Shown here: piece by piece, positions 1 through 8,714 of the stretch
Layout: each line of letters begins with the position of its first letter
Numbering within the stretch: the first letter of the stretch is position 1
Assembly (NCBI RefSeq): GCF_002959775.1
Contig: NZ_PPCX01000008.1
Coordinates: 111,155-175,154 of the forward strand
Reading direction: 5' to 3'
Origin: Veillonella rogosae JCM 15642
GTDB lineage: Bacteria; Bacillota; Negativicutes; Veillonellales; Veillonellaceae
DNA: 64,000 nucleotides
Translations under genes and position numbers: made by a program
The notes under the pieces: model-generated
What the model was told of the DNA's origin: nothing
Database searches by the model: none
The model's input: only the letters and a program-made list of their open reading frames with translations

Positions 1-831
1 TACTTAGCTAAAAAAGCTTGTATTTTGATCTGTTATGATGGTGAATATGTATTAGGGTGGTATTTATGTAGGTCAGAACAGTCTCGCTCATGGCAAGCTC
101 TTATGCAGCGAATAGCGACACCCATTGTGGTCGTTTCTGATGGTGGACCTGGTCTTAGAAAAGCATTAAAAAAAGTTTGGCGTACCGCCAAGCTTCAACG
201 TTGTATTGTTCATGCCGTATGGCAAGTACATCGTTACACTACTAGGCGGCCTAAGACATTAGCAGGCATTATGTTAAAAGATTTAGCAAGCGATTTATAT
301 AACGTAAAAACACAGGAAGATGCAAAAATATGGATTCAACGATTATTTAATTGGAGGGTGACTTTTAAAGAGTTTCTAAGTGAAATGACACGTGATAGTA
401 ATGATAATTTAAGAGCTACGCATGAACGATTATTAAAAGCCTATAACTCTCTAGTGGTATTAATTAATACAGAGACAATGTTTCGATATTTAGATGAAAC
501 ATTGGTGTTGGATAAAGAATGTCCGAGGACTAATAACCCTATTGAAGGCGGAGTAAACGCACAACTCAGACGTTTATTGCGTTACCATCGAGGGATGTCT
601 GTAGAAAAACGCATAAAAGCGGTCTTTTGGTGGTGTTATTTACACTCACCAAGACCGCTTTCTGCAAAAGAAATACTTAAGGTAATGCCAACTGATGCAA
701 GTATTTCTAAAATATATAGTTCTATGAATGAAAGAGCCCAACTTCAAGGCATAATTCCAACTTGGGGGGATGCCATTTCTTGGGGTGATTTGCATAACTA
801 TGACAAATTATCTTTCAATGATTGGGATTAA
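1..831 (+). CDS. IS1249-like transposase, C-terminal part (5' end outside window)
   Basis: The reading frame is open from base 1, and its first codons (YLAKKACILI) align with an internal stretch of the full-length transposase at 58522-59640, so the first in-frame ATG (25) is not the true start. The visible 276 residues cover the DDE/MULE-like catalytic core: an Asp in VVSDGG, a Cys/His pair in QRCIVH, and the TNNPIEGGVNAQLR block with the catalytic Glu. The C-terminus (WGDAISWGDLHNYD) matches the other copy, so the 3' end is intact. The stop codon lies inside the IS, 28 bp before its tip, and overlaps the stop of the opposing MFS gene. Assignment to the IS1249 group rests on family resemblance. 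Confidence 0.85.
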   Translation, partial: YLAKKACILICYDGEYVLGWYLCRSEQSRSWQALMQRIATPIVVVSDGGPGLRKALKKVWRTAKLQRCIVHAVWQVHRYTTRRPKTLAGIMLKDLASDLYNVKTQEDAKIWIQRLFNWRVTFKEFLSEMTRDSNDNLRATHERLLKAYNSLVVLINTETMFRYLDETLVLDKECPRTNNPIEGGVNAQLRRLLRYHRGMSVEKRIKAVFWWCYLHSPRPLSAKEILKVMPTDASISKIYSSMNERAQLQGIIPTWGDAISWGDLHNYDKLSFNDWD

Positions 832-859
832 AGTACCAACACGTTTTGTCCTATAACCC
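1..859 (+). mobile_element. Right part of an IS1249-like (IS256-group) insertion sequence, cut by window edge
   Basis: The element enters from outside the window and ends with a terminal inverted repeat at 835-859, which reads out as TGTCCTATAACCC at its outer tip. The same tip, with a few internal differences, bounds the complete related element at 58494-59839, so this end is well supported. The two transposases are clearly related but far from identical, so these are two different members of one family, not recent copies of each other. Insertion here has altered the end of the neighbouring MFS gene. The left end and target duplication lie outside the window. Confidence 0.85.
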
Positions 860-2042
860 GTAATTTTTTAGGATCTTTAAGTATCAATGATGCCCCAAGG
901 CCCATTACGAGGAATGGCACCAGTGTCATCATAGCAACCGGTAGGGAGTAGGTGTCTGCTAGGTTACCTACGACAGGAGCGATGACACCACCGATGGTTT
1001 GGCTCACGCCAAGGGTAATACCCGATGCAAAGCCGATACTTTTGGCTAGATATGTTTGGCCTAGTACGATAACAGGGCTGTAGCTAATTGCTTTAGCAGC
1101 ACCAATCATGAGTAGTAACAAGTATGCTACAGGCATCATGATGAGTGGCGAGAAGGTTGGCACCTCTGTTAATAGGAACATAGCTGGTAACCAAACTAAT
1201 AGGGATAGTCTGATAATCTTAATAGGACCATATTTATCGCCCAATAGACCGCCAATATAGGTCATGAAGATACCGATACTAAAGAATACGGTTAATGCAA
1301 AGCTGCCTTGTTCTGGGCTTGTACCGAGCTCGCGAGTCCAGAAAATCGGAATAAACGCATTGATAACGCGGAAGTTTACTGATTGGCTCAAGATAATAAT
1401 GAACAAGATGCCGAAGTACTTCCAGTAGTTCTTAAGCGGTTTTGCCGCTACCGCTGGATTTTCTGTAGCTACTGCTTGGTCAATGGTACGTGCATGGGCT
1501 ACAATGCGTGGCATGAGTACAAATAGAACTGTTGCGATAATCAAACCGACTACGGTAAAAGCGGCCAAACCGTGCGGCCCTATAGTATAGGCGATAGTCC
1601 CTGCAAACAGTGGGCCTATGGCAAAACCAGAGCTGCCACCAATAGCAAAAGTGCCCATGGCCTTACCTTTTTTGCCACCGCCGAGGCGATTCATAATCTT
1701 TGCGCCTTCTGGATGGAAGATAGAAGATCCTACACCTGCTAAGGTGGCGCAAATAAGGAGGCTTTCATAGGAACTGACAAAACCCATCACGCCTGTACTA
1801 CAAGCCGATAATAGAACACCAAAGGCGATAAGCCGAGGTTGATTGATCTTGTCTGAAATATAACCTAGTAAAGGTTGTAATAATGAAGATAATGCTGTGT
1901 TAGCTAAAATGAGGAAGCCTGCTTGTTCTAAGCTGAGCCCGTACGTATAAATGAACAGCGGTAAGAGGGCAGGCAACACACTTTGACAGGAGTCATTAAT
2001 CATGTGACTCACTGTGATGAGATAAGGGTAATATTTTTTCAT
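828..2042 (-). CDS. Fsr-like MFS efflux transporter with IS-derived C-terminus
   Basis: A 404-residue major facilitator protein. It opens with SHMINDSCQSVLPALLPLF, the signature of the fosmidomycin-resistance (Fsr) group, and shows about 12 hydrophobic segments split by a polar loop near residues 185-205. It probably exports small drugs or metabolites by proton antiport in the inner membrane; the substrate is unknown. Its last codons (VIGQNVLVL and the TAA stop) are read from the terminal inverted repeat of the adjacent insertion sequence, so the native tail is missing. The twelve-helix core seems complete, so activity may persist. The start has an AAGGGG ribosome site about 10 nt upstream. 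A bidirectional relation with the IS (convergent, 4-bp overlap of stops) is evident. Confidence 0.82.
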   Translation of the reverse strand: MKKYYPYLITVSHMINDSCQSVLPALLPLFIYTYGLSLEQAGFLILANTALSSLLQPLLGYISDKINQPRLIAFGVLLSACSTGVMGFVSSYESLLICATLAGVGSSIFHPEGAKIMNRLGGGKKGKAMGTFAIGGSSGFAIGPLFAGTIAYTIGPHGLAAFTVVGLIIATVLFVLMPRIVAHARTIDQAVATENPAVAAKPLKNYWKYFGILFIIILSQSVNFRVINAFIPIFWTRELGTSPEQGSFALTVFFSIGIFMTYIGGLLGDKYGPIKIIRLSLLVWLPAMFLLTEVPTFSPLIMMPVAYLLLLMIGAAKAISYSPVIVLGQTYLAKSIGFASGITLGVSQTIGGVIAPVVGNLADTYSLPVAMMTLVPFLVMGLGASLILKDPKKLRVIGQNVLVL

Positions 2043-2136
2043 AGTAGTGGCCCCTTGAGTCTATTTAATAGCAGTAATTATATCTTGTGTATATTATAAC
2101 TCATAAAGTTACTAAAGTATTGATAAATATAGATAC

Positions 2137-2166
2137 AAAAAAAGCGCTAACCATAGTTAGCGCTTT
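2137..2166 (-). terminator. Rho-independent terminator after tRNA-Ser
   Basis: On the minus strand an 11-bp stem (AAAGCGCTAAC / GTTAGCGCTTT) with a short loop is followed by a run of T. It lies 13 bp past the tRNA-Ser end and would end the tadA/tRNA transcript before the MFS promoter. Confidence 0.85.
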
Positions 2167-2178
2167 ATATAGTTTAGT

Positions 2179-2269
2179 TGGCAGAGGAGGAGGGATTTGA
2201 ACCCCCGCGCCGGTTGCCCGACCTACCGCATTTCGAGTGCGGACCCTTCAGCCTCTTGGGTACTCCTCC
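2179..2269 (-). tRNA. tRNA-Ser (anticodon CGA)
   Basis: The minus strand folds into a long-variable-arm tRNA. It has a 7-bp acceptor (GGAGGAG with CTCCTCT, one G-U at the first pair), an anticodon stem CCGCA/TGCGG with loop CTCGAAA (anticodon CGA, reading UCG), an extra arm, and a T loop TTCAAAT. CCA is encoded at the 3' end. Its 5' half overlaps the last 47 bp of tadA on the same strand, so either the tRNA has a promoter inside tadA or it is processed from tadA mRNA. Confidence 0.95.
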
Positions 2270-2768
2270 GTGCTTTACGGCGCTCCTTAAAGAAGTCTTT
2301 CATAATTTGGCTACATTCATCACCTAGCACACCTGATGCCAGTTCAGGTTCGTGATTTAAACCTGGATGAGAGAGCACATTGAATAGCGATTCTACGGCG
2401 CCTCCTTTGTAATCACTAGCACCATATACAACACGGTCTATACGACTGTTAATAATGGCTCCAGCGCACATCGGACACGGCTCTATCGTAACATACAGGG
2501 TACAACCAGTCAACCGCCAGCGCTTGAGGACATCGCATGCCTCGCGGATTACGAGGACCTCTGCATGAGCTGTTGCATCATGATCTAATTCACGACGATT
2601 ATGGTGGCGTGACATGACTGTATTATCTTTTACTAAAATGGCGCCAATGGGAATCTCTCCAAGGCCATAAGCCTTGCGTGCCTCCTCCATAGCAATGGCC
2701 ATGAAATACTCATCTCGAGTGCGCTCATCCATGTTTTCTATCTCTATAGGTGTAATGTCTTTTGTCAT
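2223..2768 (-). CDS. tadA: tRNA-specific adenosine deaminase TadA
   Basis: TadA deaminates A34 to inosine in tRNA-Arg(ACG). The zinc-deaminase signature is present: HAEVLVI with the catalytic Glu, and PCPMCAGAI with two zinc Cys. The usual C-terminal helix (IMKDFFKERRKAR) follows. The start used is the second of two close in-frame ATGs (2768 rather than 2774), because AAGAGG lies 7-8 nt before it but almost touches the first. About 13 residues after the normal family end (STQEAEGSALEMR) are encoded within the tRNA-Ser gene, and the TAG stop sits in its anticodon-arm region. The gene is divergent from the TRIC channel gene. Confidence 0.93.
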   Translation of the reverse strand: MTKDITPIEIENMDERTRDEYFMAIAMEEARKAYGLGEIPIGAILVKDNTVMSRHHNRRELDHDATAHAEVLVIREACDVLKRWRLTGCTLYVTIEPCPMCAGAIINSRIDRVVYGASDYKGGAVESLFNVLSHPGLNHEPELASGVLGDECSQIMKDFFKERRKARRSTQEAEGSALEMR

Positions 2769-2851
2769 TCTCATACCTCTTAATGTATAATATCTTACAT
2801 AAAGTCTATCATAGTGTACGCAGTAATGCGAATAGATTGTGTGAGGGTATT

Positions 2852-3478
2852 ATGGATATTATATGGTATATGTTTGATATGATTGGCACCATTGCCTTTG
2901 CTATCTCTGGCGCGCTCGTTGGGGTAGCACGAAAAATGGATATTTTTGGTATGGCTGTATTGGCGTTGGCTACGGCCATTGGCGGTGGTATTGTGCGGGA
3001 TGTTTTGCTCGGATATTTTCCGCCTAACTCATTGCGCAATGTTGTATATGTGACAGTGGTTATTTCTGTCACTATCATCGTGTTTATTATGTATAATAGC
3101 CGCTATCGTAAACATGCGATGGGGCCTCGTAGTCGAGCAGGATATTTGTTGGCCGATGCATTAGGTTTGGCGTCCTTTACAGTAACAGGCGCCTCTGCTG
3201 GATTTAAACTCTATCCCGAGTTGCCGATTTTCATTGTATTACTAGGGACAATTACTGCCGTTGGGGGCGGTATTATCCGCGACATGTTGGCGCAACGGAT
3301 TCCGTCCGTTCTGAAAGAAGATGTGTACGCGCTTCCAAGTATTATTGGCGGTATCGTTTACTATTTAATGGTTATTTCTAGTTGGGCTGGAGAGGCCGTA
3401 TACGGAGCTTTTACCGTCGTACTAGTGATTCGATTACTAGCGATTAAATATAACTGGAGCTTGCCAAAGGTGCGATAA
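2852..3478 (+). CDS. TRIC-type cation channel family protein (UPF0126/YadS-like)
   Basis: A hydrophobic protein of 208 residues with about seven membrane spans. The family hallmark is a tandem repeat: FAISGALVGVARKMDIFGM...GGGIVRDVLLG in the first half, and FTVTGASAGF...GGGIIRDMLAQRIP in the second. Prokaryotic TRIC homologues form trimeric monovalent-cation channels in the inner membrane. The open frame extends upstream to 2762, but that part overlaps the divergent tadA start. The ATG at 2852 follows GTGAGGG and begins directly with the first membrane helix, so it is preferred. No terminator is evident downstream. Confidence 0.85.
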   Translation: MDIIWYMFDMIGTIAFAISGALVGVARKMDIFGMAVLALATAIGGGIVRDVLLGYFPPNSLRNVVYVTVVISVTIIVFIMYNSRYRKHAMGPRSRAGYLLADALGLASFTVTGASAGFKLYPELPIFIVLLGTITAVGGGIIRDMLAQRIPSVLKEDVYALPSIIGGIVYYLMVISSWAGEAVYGAFTVVLVIRLLAIKYNWSLPKVR

Positions 3479-3567
3479 TTCCTCAATGTTTGCGAATTGT
3501 TGTGCAAGTGATATAATTATTCTATTGAGCATTTCATAAAAGTGTCAGAAAAAGAGAGTATTATATA

Positions 3568-3600
3568 ACAGTTAATTTTGCGAGTCGGGAGTACTCGCGT
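3568..3600 (+). promoter_or_regulatory. Leader hairpin before the DUF4127 gene
   Basis: GCGAGT and ACTCGC form a 6-bp stem around a 7-nt loop, about 20 nt ahead of the AAGGAG ribosome site of the gene at 3622. An extended -10 (TGATATAAT) lies near 3508-3516. The hairpin has no T-run, so it is more likely a leader structure than a terminator. Confidence 0.4.
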
Positions 3601-3621
3601 ACACAGAAGGAGATTTGATTC

Positions 3622-5439
3622 ATGACGAATAAATGGTTGAAAGTAGCATTAATGGCAACAGCTATTGCTACCGGTACATCCATCAATATTGATGCGGAAA
3701 CCGTATTATATGTCCCTCAAGATGATCGCCCTGTAAGCTTGCAATATACAGTTGATACAGCGCGTGAAGCGGGGATGACTGTGTTGACACCACCGCAAAA
3801 CTTGATTTCTGGTAAAACATACCAAGGTCAAGCTGACCAAATTATGGCTTGGGTTGAACAAAATGCAGGCCGTGCAGATGTTATGGTATTGAGCACAGAT
3901 ACTCTTATTTATGGTGGTCTTGTAGACTCTCGTAAACATAACATTCCACTTAGCACTTTAGAAAGTCGTTTAAAACGTATTGAAGGCTTAAAAGCACGTC
4001 ATAAAAATGTACGTATTTATGGCTTTGGTACAGTAATGCGTTCTCCACGTGCTAGTGGTGGCGGTACTGAACCAGCTTACTATGCGGAATACGGTCCAAC
4101 TATTTTCCAAATTGCTGCATTACAAGATAAATTAGACTCTGGCTCCTTAACACAAGAGGAAACTCAAAAATTGATGAGCTTACAAGCCTCTGTTCCTGTT
4201 GAGTACTTACAAGACTGGTTTGATCGTCGTCAAAAGAATATGAAAATCAACAAAGAGTTGATCGATGAAACTCGTAGTGGCATATTCGACTACTTTGCAT
4301 TGGGCCATGATGATACATCTCAATTATCCCAATCTGCATTAGAAGGTCGTTACCTCAGTAAATATTCCAAGGATATCCCTGTTGAAAAATATGGTAGCTT
4401 CCCTGGTGCTGACCAACTTGGTCTCTTATTGATGGCTCGTTCTCGTACAGACGAAAGTACAGAAAAACCAACGTTCTCCGTAATCTATCCACTCGGTGGT
4501 GGCGGTAAAACATTGCCAGGTTACGAAGACCAAACTATTGATAAAACAATTGCACAACACGTTGAGGCTGTAGGTGGCACTATGGTGACACAAGGCAAGC
4601 CAACTGTATTGTTGGCGGTAAATACACCTCTTACTACAAGCACTGGTGAGTCTGAAAGCTTTGAGAACTTCCCAATGATTTCTAACTCTACAAATGCTTT
4701 CGTAGATCGTATTCAACAAGCTGTTGATTCTGGCGTGAATGTAAGCATTGCAGATATTGCTTTCAACAATGGCGCAGATAATACATTAGTATCTGCTATG
4801 TACAAACGCGACATGTTATATAAAATTGGTGCGTACAATGGTTGGAATACAGCAAGTAATACGGTAGGTTATGCTATTGCGCAAGGCCTGTTGTTAAAAT
4901 CTATGAGTCCAGAAGGTCATCGCGACATGTTGACTCAACAATACTTGGATAACTGGGCGTACCAAGCGAATATCCGTAAAGATATTTACCGTATGCAAGA
5001 CTCCATCCGTACAGATAATGTACGTTACTCTGGCGAGTTGAACGAACGCCTTGAAAGCTACTTAGGTGAACGTATTCAAGATTTCGCTGAAAAATACTTG
5101 AAAGTAGATCCTCGTACAGTAAAAGCTACATTCCCATGGGGCCGTCTGTTTGAAACAGATATCACTATTTATGACAAACCAGTGGTACCTCTTGAAAAAG
5201 AATTGCGCTTGAAACGCGAAGAAGAAGCGCGTATTAAAGCTGAAGCAGAAGCTAAAGCTAAAGCAGAAGCAGCTGCAAAAGCGGCAGCAGAAGCTAATGG
5301 CCAAGCTGCACCTGCACAACCAGCAAAAGCTGAAGCTCCTAAAACAACAGCATCTGCTGCTCCAGTAGTTAAACAACCAGCTACTACATCTCTAGGTCCA
5401 CGCATTGTACCGACACCTGCAGTTGTACCTGGTCAATAA
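3622..5439 (+). CDS. DUF4127 family exported protein
   Basis: A 605-residue protein with an N-terminal signal peptide (MTNKWLKVALMATAIATG, likely cut before or near DAETVLY). The core opens with LYVPQDDRPVS, the characteristic start of DUF4127 proteins, whose function is unknown to me beyond being extracytoplasmic. Residues from about 530 to the end form a low-complexity tail: a charged Lys/Glu/Ala helix (KREEEARIKAEAEAKAKAEA) followed by Ala/Pro-rich sequence. Such a tail could span the periplasm or contact peptidoglycan. The start has an AAGGAG site 9 nt upstream. The next gene, an acyltransferase, starts 17 bp after the stop, so the two are probably cotranscribed and may act together on an envelope polymer (inference). 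Confidence 0.8.
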   Translation: MTNKWLKVALMATAIATGTSINIDAETVLYVPQDDRPVSLQYTVDTAREAGMTVLTPPQNLISGKTYQGQADQIMAWVEQNAGRADVMVLSTDTLIYGGLVDSRKHNIPLSTLESRLKRIEGLKARHKNVRIYGFGTVMRSPRASGGGTEPAYYAEYGPTIFQIAALQDKLDSGSLTQEETQKLMSLQASVPVEYLQDWFDRRQKNMKINKELIDETRSGIFDYFALGHDDTSQLSQSALEGRYLSKYSKDIPVEKYGSFPGADQLGLLLMARSRTDESTEKPTFSVIYPLGGGGKTLPGYEDQTIDKTIAQHVEAVGGTMVTQGKPTVLLAVNTPLTTSTGESESFENFPMISNSTNAFVDRIQQAVDSGVNVSIADIAFNNGADNTLVSAMYKRDMLYKIGAYNGWNTASNTVGYAIAQGLLLKSMSPEGHRDMLTQQYLDNWAYQANIRKDIYRMQDSIRTDNVRYSGELNERLESYLGERIQDFAEKYLKVDPRTVKATFPWGRLFETDITIYDKPVVPLEKELRLKREEEARIKAEAEAKAKAEAAAKAAAEANGQAAPAQPAKAEAPKTTASAAPVVKQPATTSLGPRIVPTPAVVPGQ

Positions 5440-5455
5440 TGAATAGGGAATGGCT

Positions 5456-6571
5456 ATGAAAAAAGCATTTTTACCGGAAATTACTTATATGCGTGGCCTC
5501 TGTATGCTCGGTGTTATCGGCATTCATGTAGGCTCCTACGCATTGCAAAACCCTTTTGTAAATTTGGAACTCATTAGCATCTTAGAAATTCTATCGCGCT
5601 TTGGGGTGCCTGCGTTTTTCTTCCTCTCTGCATTTGGATTGTTCTATCATACCTCTGTAGAGGGACCATTCTCATATAAGGAATTTATGCACCGCCGCAT
5701 TCAGGTGGTGCTATTTCCATATATTGCGTGGTCCATATTTTACTTGCTCTATACGGGGCTGACGGCGCATAACCTAGGCAATCTACGTCCCGGGCCATTG
5801 GCGGTTAACTTACTCTTTGGTACATCTATGTATCATCTGTATTTTATGGTTATCCTCCTATGGTTCTATGTGATGATGCCGCTATGGCGCGCTATGGTGA
5901 AAGTCATCTTAAAACGCCCTGTGTTCTGGATGGTCTCACTATTTGTCATCCAAGTCGGCATCGACTATGTATCATCGTATATGCTCGGCCGTTGGGTGAT
6001 GGAAAACCTCAGCAATCAGCCTGTGCTGAAATATCTCTTTGATATGCGGCTCAACTATTGGGTCATCCACTATGTGTGGATATTCCTCTTAGGTGCTGTA
6101 TGTGCTGAACGATACGAAACAGTATGCGACTATATGTGGCGTTATCGGTATCTATTAGGTGCTAGTGCCGTAGGTTCGGTACTTTTGATGCTTGGGTCTT
6201 ACTACTATGTTATGGACGTATGGCATTACACTGTACTAGAAGCTATTTATACAGTACATCAAATGAGTCCGATGGGTGTTCTGTACACTGGTCTGGGCAC
6301 GATGTTTAGCTTGTTCTTATTCCAAACATTGCCTATGAATGTAACCATGGAATCTATTTGGTCTGAGATAGGGGATAAGTCCTATGGCATCTATTTAGTT
6401 CATCCGTTTTGGTTGTTGATCATCTCTGGCGTGATGGCTAAATATAATCTCCTCTATACAGTGGTCAATGTCCTTGCTATGTATATTATGGCCCTAGGAT
6501 TGTCGTACTTGACTACAGTCGCTCTAAATTATGTGCCTAAACCATTGCGTAAGTTTATATTAGGAAACTAA
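5456..6571 (+). CDS. Acyltransferase 3 family membrane protein
   Basis: A 371-residue, roughly ten-span membrane protein of the acyltransferase 3 (OafA/YrhL-like) family. It has the early conserved block EITYMRGLCMLGVIGIHVGS with the conserved His, FFFLSAFGLFYH, and a basic motif near HRRIQVVLFPY. These enzymes move acyl groups, often acetyl, onto sugars of cell-surface polymers. Two in-frame ATGs lie 6 bp apart (5450 and 5456). AGGGA is correctly spaced only for the second (MKKAF), so 5456 is used. It forms a two-gene unit with the DUF4127 gene and ends in a strong terminator. Confidence 0.85.
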   Translation: MKKAFLPEITYMRGLCMLGVIGIHVGSYALQNPFVNLELISILEILSRFGVPAFFFLSAFGLFYHTSVEGPFSYKEFMHRRIQVVLFPYIAWSIFYLLYTGLTAHNLGNLRPGPLAVNLLFGTSMYHLYFMVILLWFYVMMPLWRAMVKVILKRPVFWMVSLFVIQVGIDYVSSYMLGRWVMENLSNQPVLKYLFDMRLNYWVIHYVWIFLLGAVCAERYETVCDYMWRYRYLLGASAVGSVLLMLGSYYYVMDVWHYTVLEAIYTVHQMSPMGVLYTGLGTMFSLFLFQTLPMNVTMESIWSEIGDKSYGIYLVHPFWLLIISGVMAKYNLLYTVVNVLAMYIMALGLSYLTTVALNYVPKPLRKFILGN

Positions 6572-6589
6572 TTATATAATTAGAAATAC

Positions 6590-6636
6590 ATCCGCTAGGA
6601 TATAGTTTTTAACTATGGTATCCTAGCGGATTTTTA
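6590..6636 (+). terminator. Rho-independent terminator
   Basis: A 13-bp perfect stem (ATCCGCTAGGATA / TATCCTAGCGGAT) is followed by TTTTTATA, 19 bp past the acyltransferase stop. Confidence 0.92.
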
Positions 6637-6670
6637 TATATCTAAATCATATCTTTCACAAAGTAAAGTG

Positions 6671-6699
6671 TGAAAATTTAAAAGTAATTGTGTTATAAT
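6671..6699 (+). promoter_or_regulatory. Promoter of the dat gene
   Basis: TATAAT at 6694-6699 is preceded by TGT, giving an extended -10. A weak -35 (TGAAAA, 6671-6676) lies 17 bp upstream. The gene starts about 50 bp downstream. Confidence 0.6.
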
Positions 6700-6752
6700 A
6701 AGTCCATGATTACTACTTGATAGAGTAACGAAATAGAAAAAGAGGTGCTCCT

Positions 6753-7610
6753 ATGCAAGAATTAACATATTTTAACGGTGAATTTGTTGAACCAGGTGCC
6801 AAAGTTATCAGCATTGATGACCGTGGCTATTTGTTTGGTGACTCTGTATACGAAGTTGTGCGCGTCGTAAAAGGCCGTTGCTTCGCATTGTCTTACCACC
6901 AAGATCGTTTATATCGCTCTATGCGTGAAATGGATATTCCTGTAAAAATGACTCCTGATGATTTGACTGAGTTGCACGAGATTTTAATTGAGCAAAGTGA
7001 AATCAAAGAGGGGTATATTTATTTACAAATCTCCCGTGGTGTTGCACCGCGTCGTCATGCATACGATCGCTCTAAATTAGAACCACAAATGCTCATGTCT
7101 ATCCGTACTTTAAATTTAGATGAAGTCAATAAATTAGGTGAAGGCGTAAAAGCTATTGCATTACCTGATGAGCGTTGGGACAAAGTAGATATTAAGACGA
7201 CAAACTTGATTCCAAATATCTTGGCACAAACAAAAGCAGAAAAGAAATTTGCTTATACTGCCATGTTATTCCGCGATGGTATTTGTACAGAAGGCGCTAC
7301 TTCTAATGTGTTTGCTGTAAAAGATGGTATCTTGTATACGCATCCAGCAGATAATCACATTTTGAAGGGCATTACTCGTCAAATGATTGTGACTCGTGTT
7401 GCACCGTCTTTAGGTATTACTCTCATCGAAAAAGAATTCGATCGCGCCTTTGTTGATGATGCGGACGAACTATTCTTTACCGATACAATTGGTGGTGTCA
7501 TCCCGATTATCAAGCTAGACAAAAATCCTGTATCTGGCGGTAAACCAGGTCATGTGACACTTCGTCTACGGGAAGCTTTAGAAAAATTGATGGAAGAAGG
7601 TTTGCCTTAA
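6753..7610 (+). CDS. dat: D-amino-acid aminotransferase (class IV PLP enzyme)
   Basis: Class IV aminotransferases interconvert amino and keto acids with PLP. The D-alanine transaminase subgroup supplies D-Glu/D-Ala for peptidoglycan. Subgroup features are visible: RGYLFGDSVYEVVRV near the N-terminus, SRGVAPRRHAY, the PLP-lysine region DIKTTNLIPNILAQ, and the phosphate-binding EGATSNVFAV. At 285 residues it has the normal family length. The branched-chain branch of the family is the main alternative, but the RxH arrangement and DIKTTNL favour Dat. The ribosome site AAGAGGTGCTCCT precedes the ATG. It is separated by only 57 bp from metN, so readthrough into the metNI genes is likely. Confidence 0.85.
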   Translation: MQELTYFNGEFVEPGAKVISIDDRGYLFGDSVYEVVRVVKGRCFALSYHQDRLYRSMREMDIPVKMTPDDLTELHEILIEQSEIKEGYIYLQISRGVAPRRHAYDRSKLEPQMLMSIRTLNLDEVNKLGEGVKAIALPDERWDKVDIKTTNLIPNILAQTKAEKKFAYTAMLFRDGICTEGATSNVFAVKDGILYTHPADNHILKGITRQMIVTRVAPSLGITLIEKEFDRAFVDDADELFFTDTIGGVIPIIKLDKNPVSGGKPGHVTLRLREALEKLMEEGLP

Positions 7611-7633
7611 TAGGTAAGCTGATTTCATTAAAT

Positions 7634-7649
7634 GGTAAAAACTTTTACC
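7634..7649. promoter_or_regulatory. 16-bp perfect palindrome before metN
   Basis: GGTAAAA-AC-TTTTACC lies in the 57-bp gap between dat and metN, just ahead of the metN ribosome site. It could be a repressor half-site pair or a small leader hairpin. There is no room for a SAM riboswitch here. Confidence 0.4.
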
Positions 7650-7667
7650 TTAAGAAAGGAACTTATT

Positions 7668-8714
7668 TTGATACAATTAAAACACATTAGTAAAGTCTAT
7701 GAAGGCGCTAATCGTGTGGAAGCCTTGAAAGATATTAGCCTCGATGTTAAAGAAGGCGAAATCTTTGGTATTATCGGTCAATCTGGGGCTGGTAAATCTA
7801 CATTGATTCGATGCATTAACATGCTCGAAGCACCTACATCTGGCTCTGTTATCGTAAATGGTACAGACTTAACTACACTTGGAGAAGCTGAACTGCGTAA
7901 AGCTCGCAAAAATATTGGTATGATTTTCCAACATTTCAATCTTTTGTCCTCTCGCACAGTCTATGACAATGTGGCGTTCCCTTTAGAATTACAAGGGATG
8001 AGCAAGGCTGAAATTAAAGATCGTATTGAGCCAATCCTTGAAATTGTAGGCCTTAGCGACCGTATGAACAATTATCCGTCTCAGTTGTCTGGTGGTCAAA
8101 AACAACGTGTTGGTATCGCTCGTGCCTTAGCTTCAAATCCAAAGGTTCTCCTTTGTGACGAAGCTACATCTGCTCTCGATCCACAAACAACAGATTCCAT
8201 TTTGAAATTGTTAAAAGACATCAACGAAAAAATGGGTCTCACTATCGTCCTCATTACACATGAGATGCACGTTATTCGTGAAATCTGTGACCGTGTGGCA
8301 GTTATTGAAGGCGGCGTTATCCTTGAAGAAGGTAGCACTGTTGAAGTGTTCACACATCCTCGCGAAAATACCACAAAAGAGTTCATTAGCTCTGTTGTGA
8401 GTGACAACTTACCACCAGAAGCGTTAGAACATTTAGAATTGCATGACCAATGGATTGCAGGTACAGCTCCATTAGTACGCCTTAAATTCACAGGCCAATC
8501 TACAGATGAACCTGTAGTGGCAGGTCTCGTACGACGCTTTAACCTCGATGTAAGTATCCTCTTTGGTGGCATCGACTATATCCAAAATACATGCGTTGGT
8601 CGCCTTATCGTTATCTTAAATGGTGACCCAGAAAATGCGCAAGAGGGCTTAGACTACATCAAAACATTACCAATTGAAAGCGAGGTGATCGGTTATGTCA
8701 GAGCAAATCATTAA
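7668..8714 (+). CDS. metN: Methionine ABC transporter ATP-binding protein MetN
   Basis: ATPase of a MetNI-type importer for methionine or related D/L amino acids. Walker A is GQSGAGKST (about residues 38-46), the signature is LSGGQKQRVGIARAL, Walker B is VLLCDEATSALD, and the switch His is in LITHEM. The last 90 residues form the ligand-sensing NIL/ACT-like domain typical of MetN. The frame also has an ATG at 7632. However, the TTG at 7668 is placed 8 nt after AAGAAAGGA, and translation from it (MIQLKHISKVYEG) matches the family N-terminus, so TTG is preferred. The 3' end overlaps metI by 20 bp. Confidence 0.9.
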   Translation: MIQLKHISKVYEGANRVEALKDISLDVKEGEIFGIIGQSGAGKSTLIRCINMLEAPTSGSVIVNGTDLTTLGEAELRKARKNIGMIFQHFNLLSSRTVYDNVAFPLELQGMSKAEIKDRIEPILEIVGLSDRMNNYPSQLSGGQKQRVGIARALASNPKVLLCDEATSALDPQTTDSILKLLKDINEKMGLTIVLITHEMHVIREICDRVAVIEGGVILEEGSTVEVFTHPRENTTKEFISSVVSDNLPPEALEHLELHDQWIAGTAPLVRLKFTGQSTDEPVVAGLVRRFNLDVSILFGGIDYIQNTCVGRLIVILNGDPENAQEGLDYIKTLPIESEVIGYVRANH

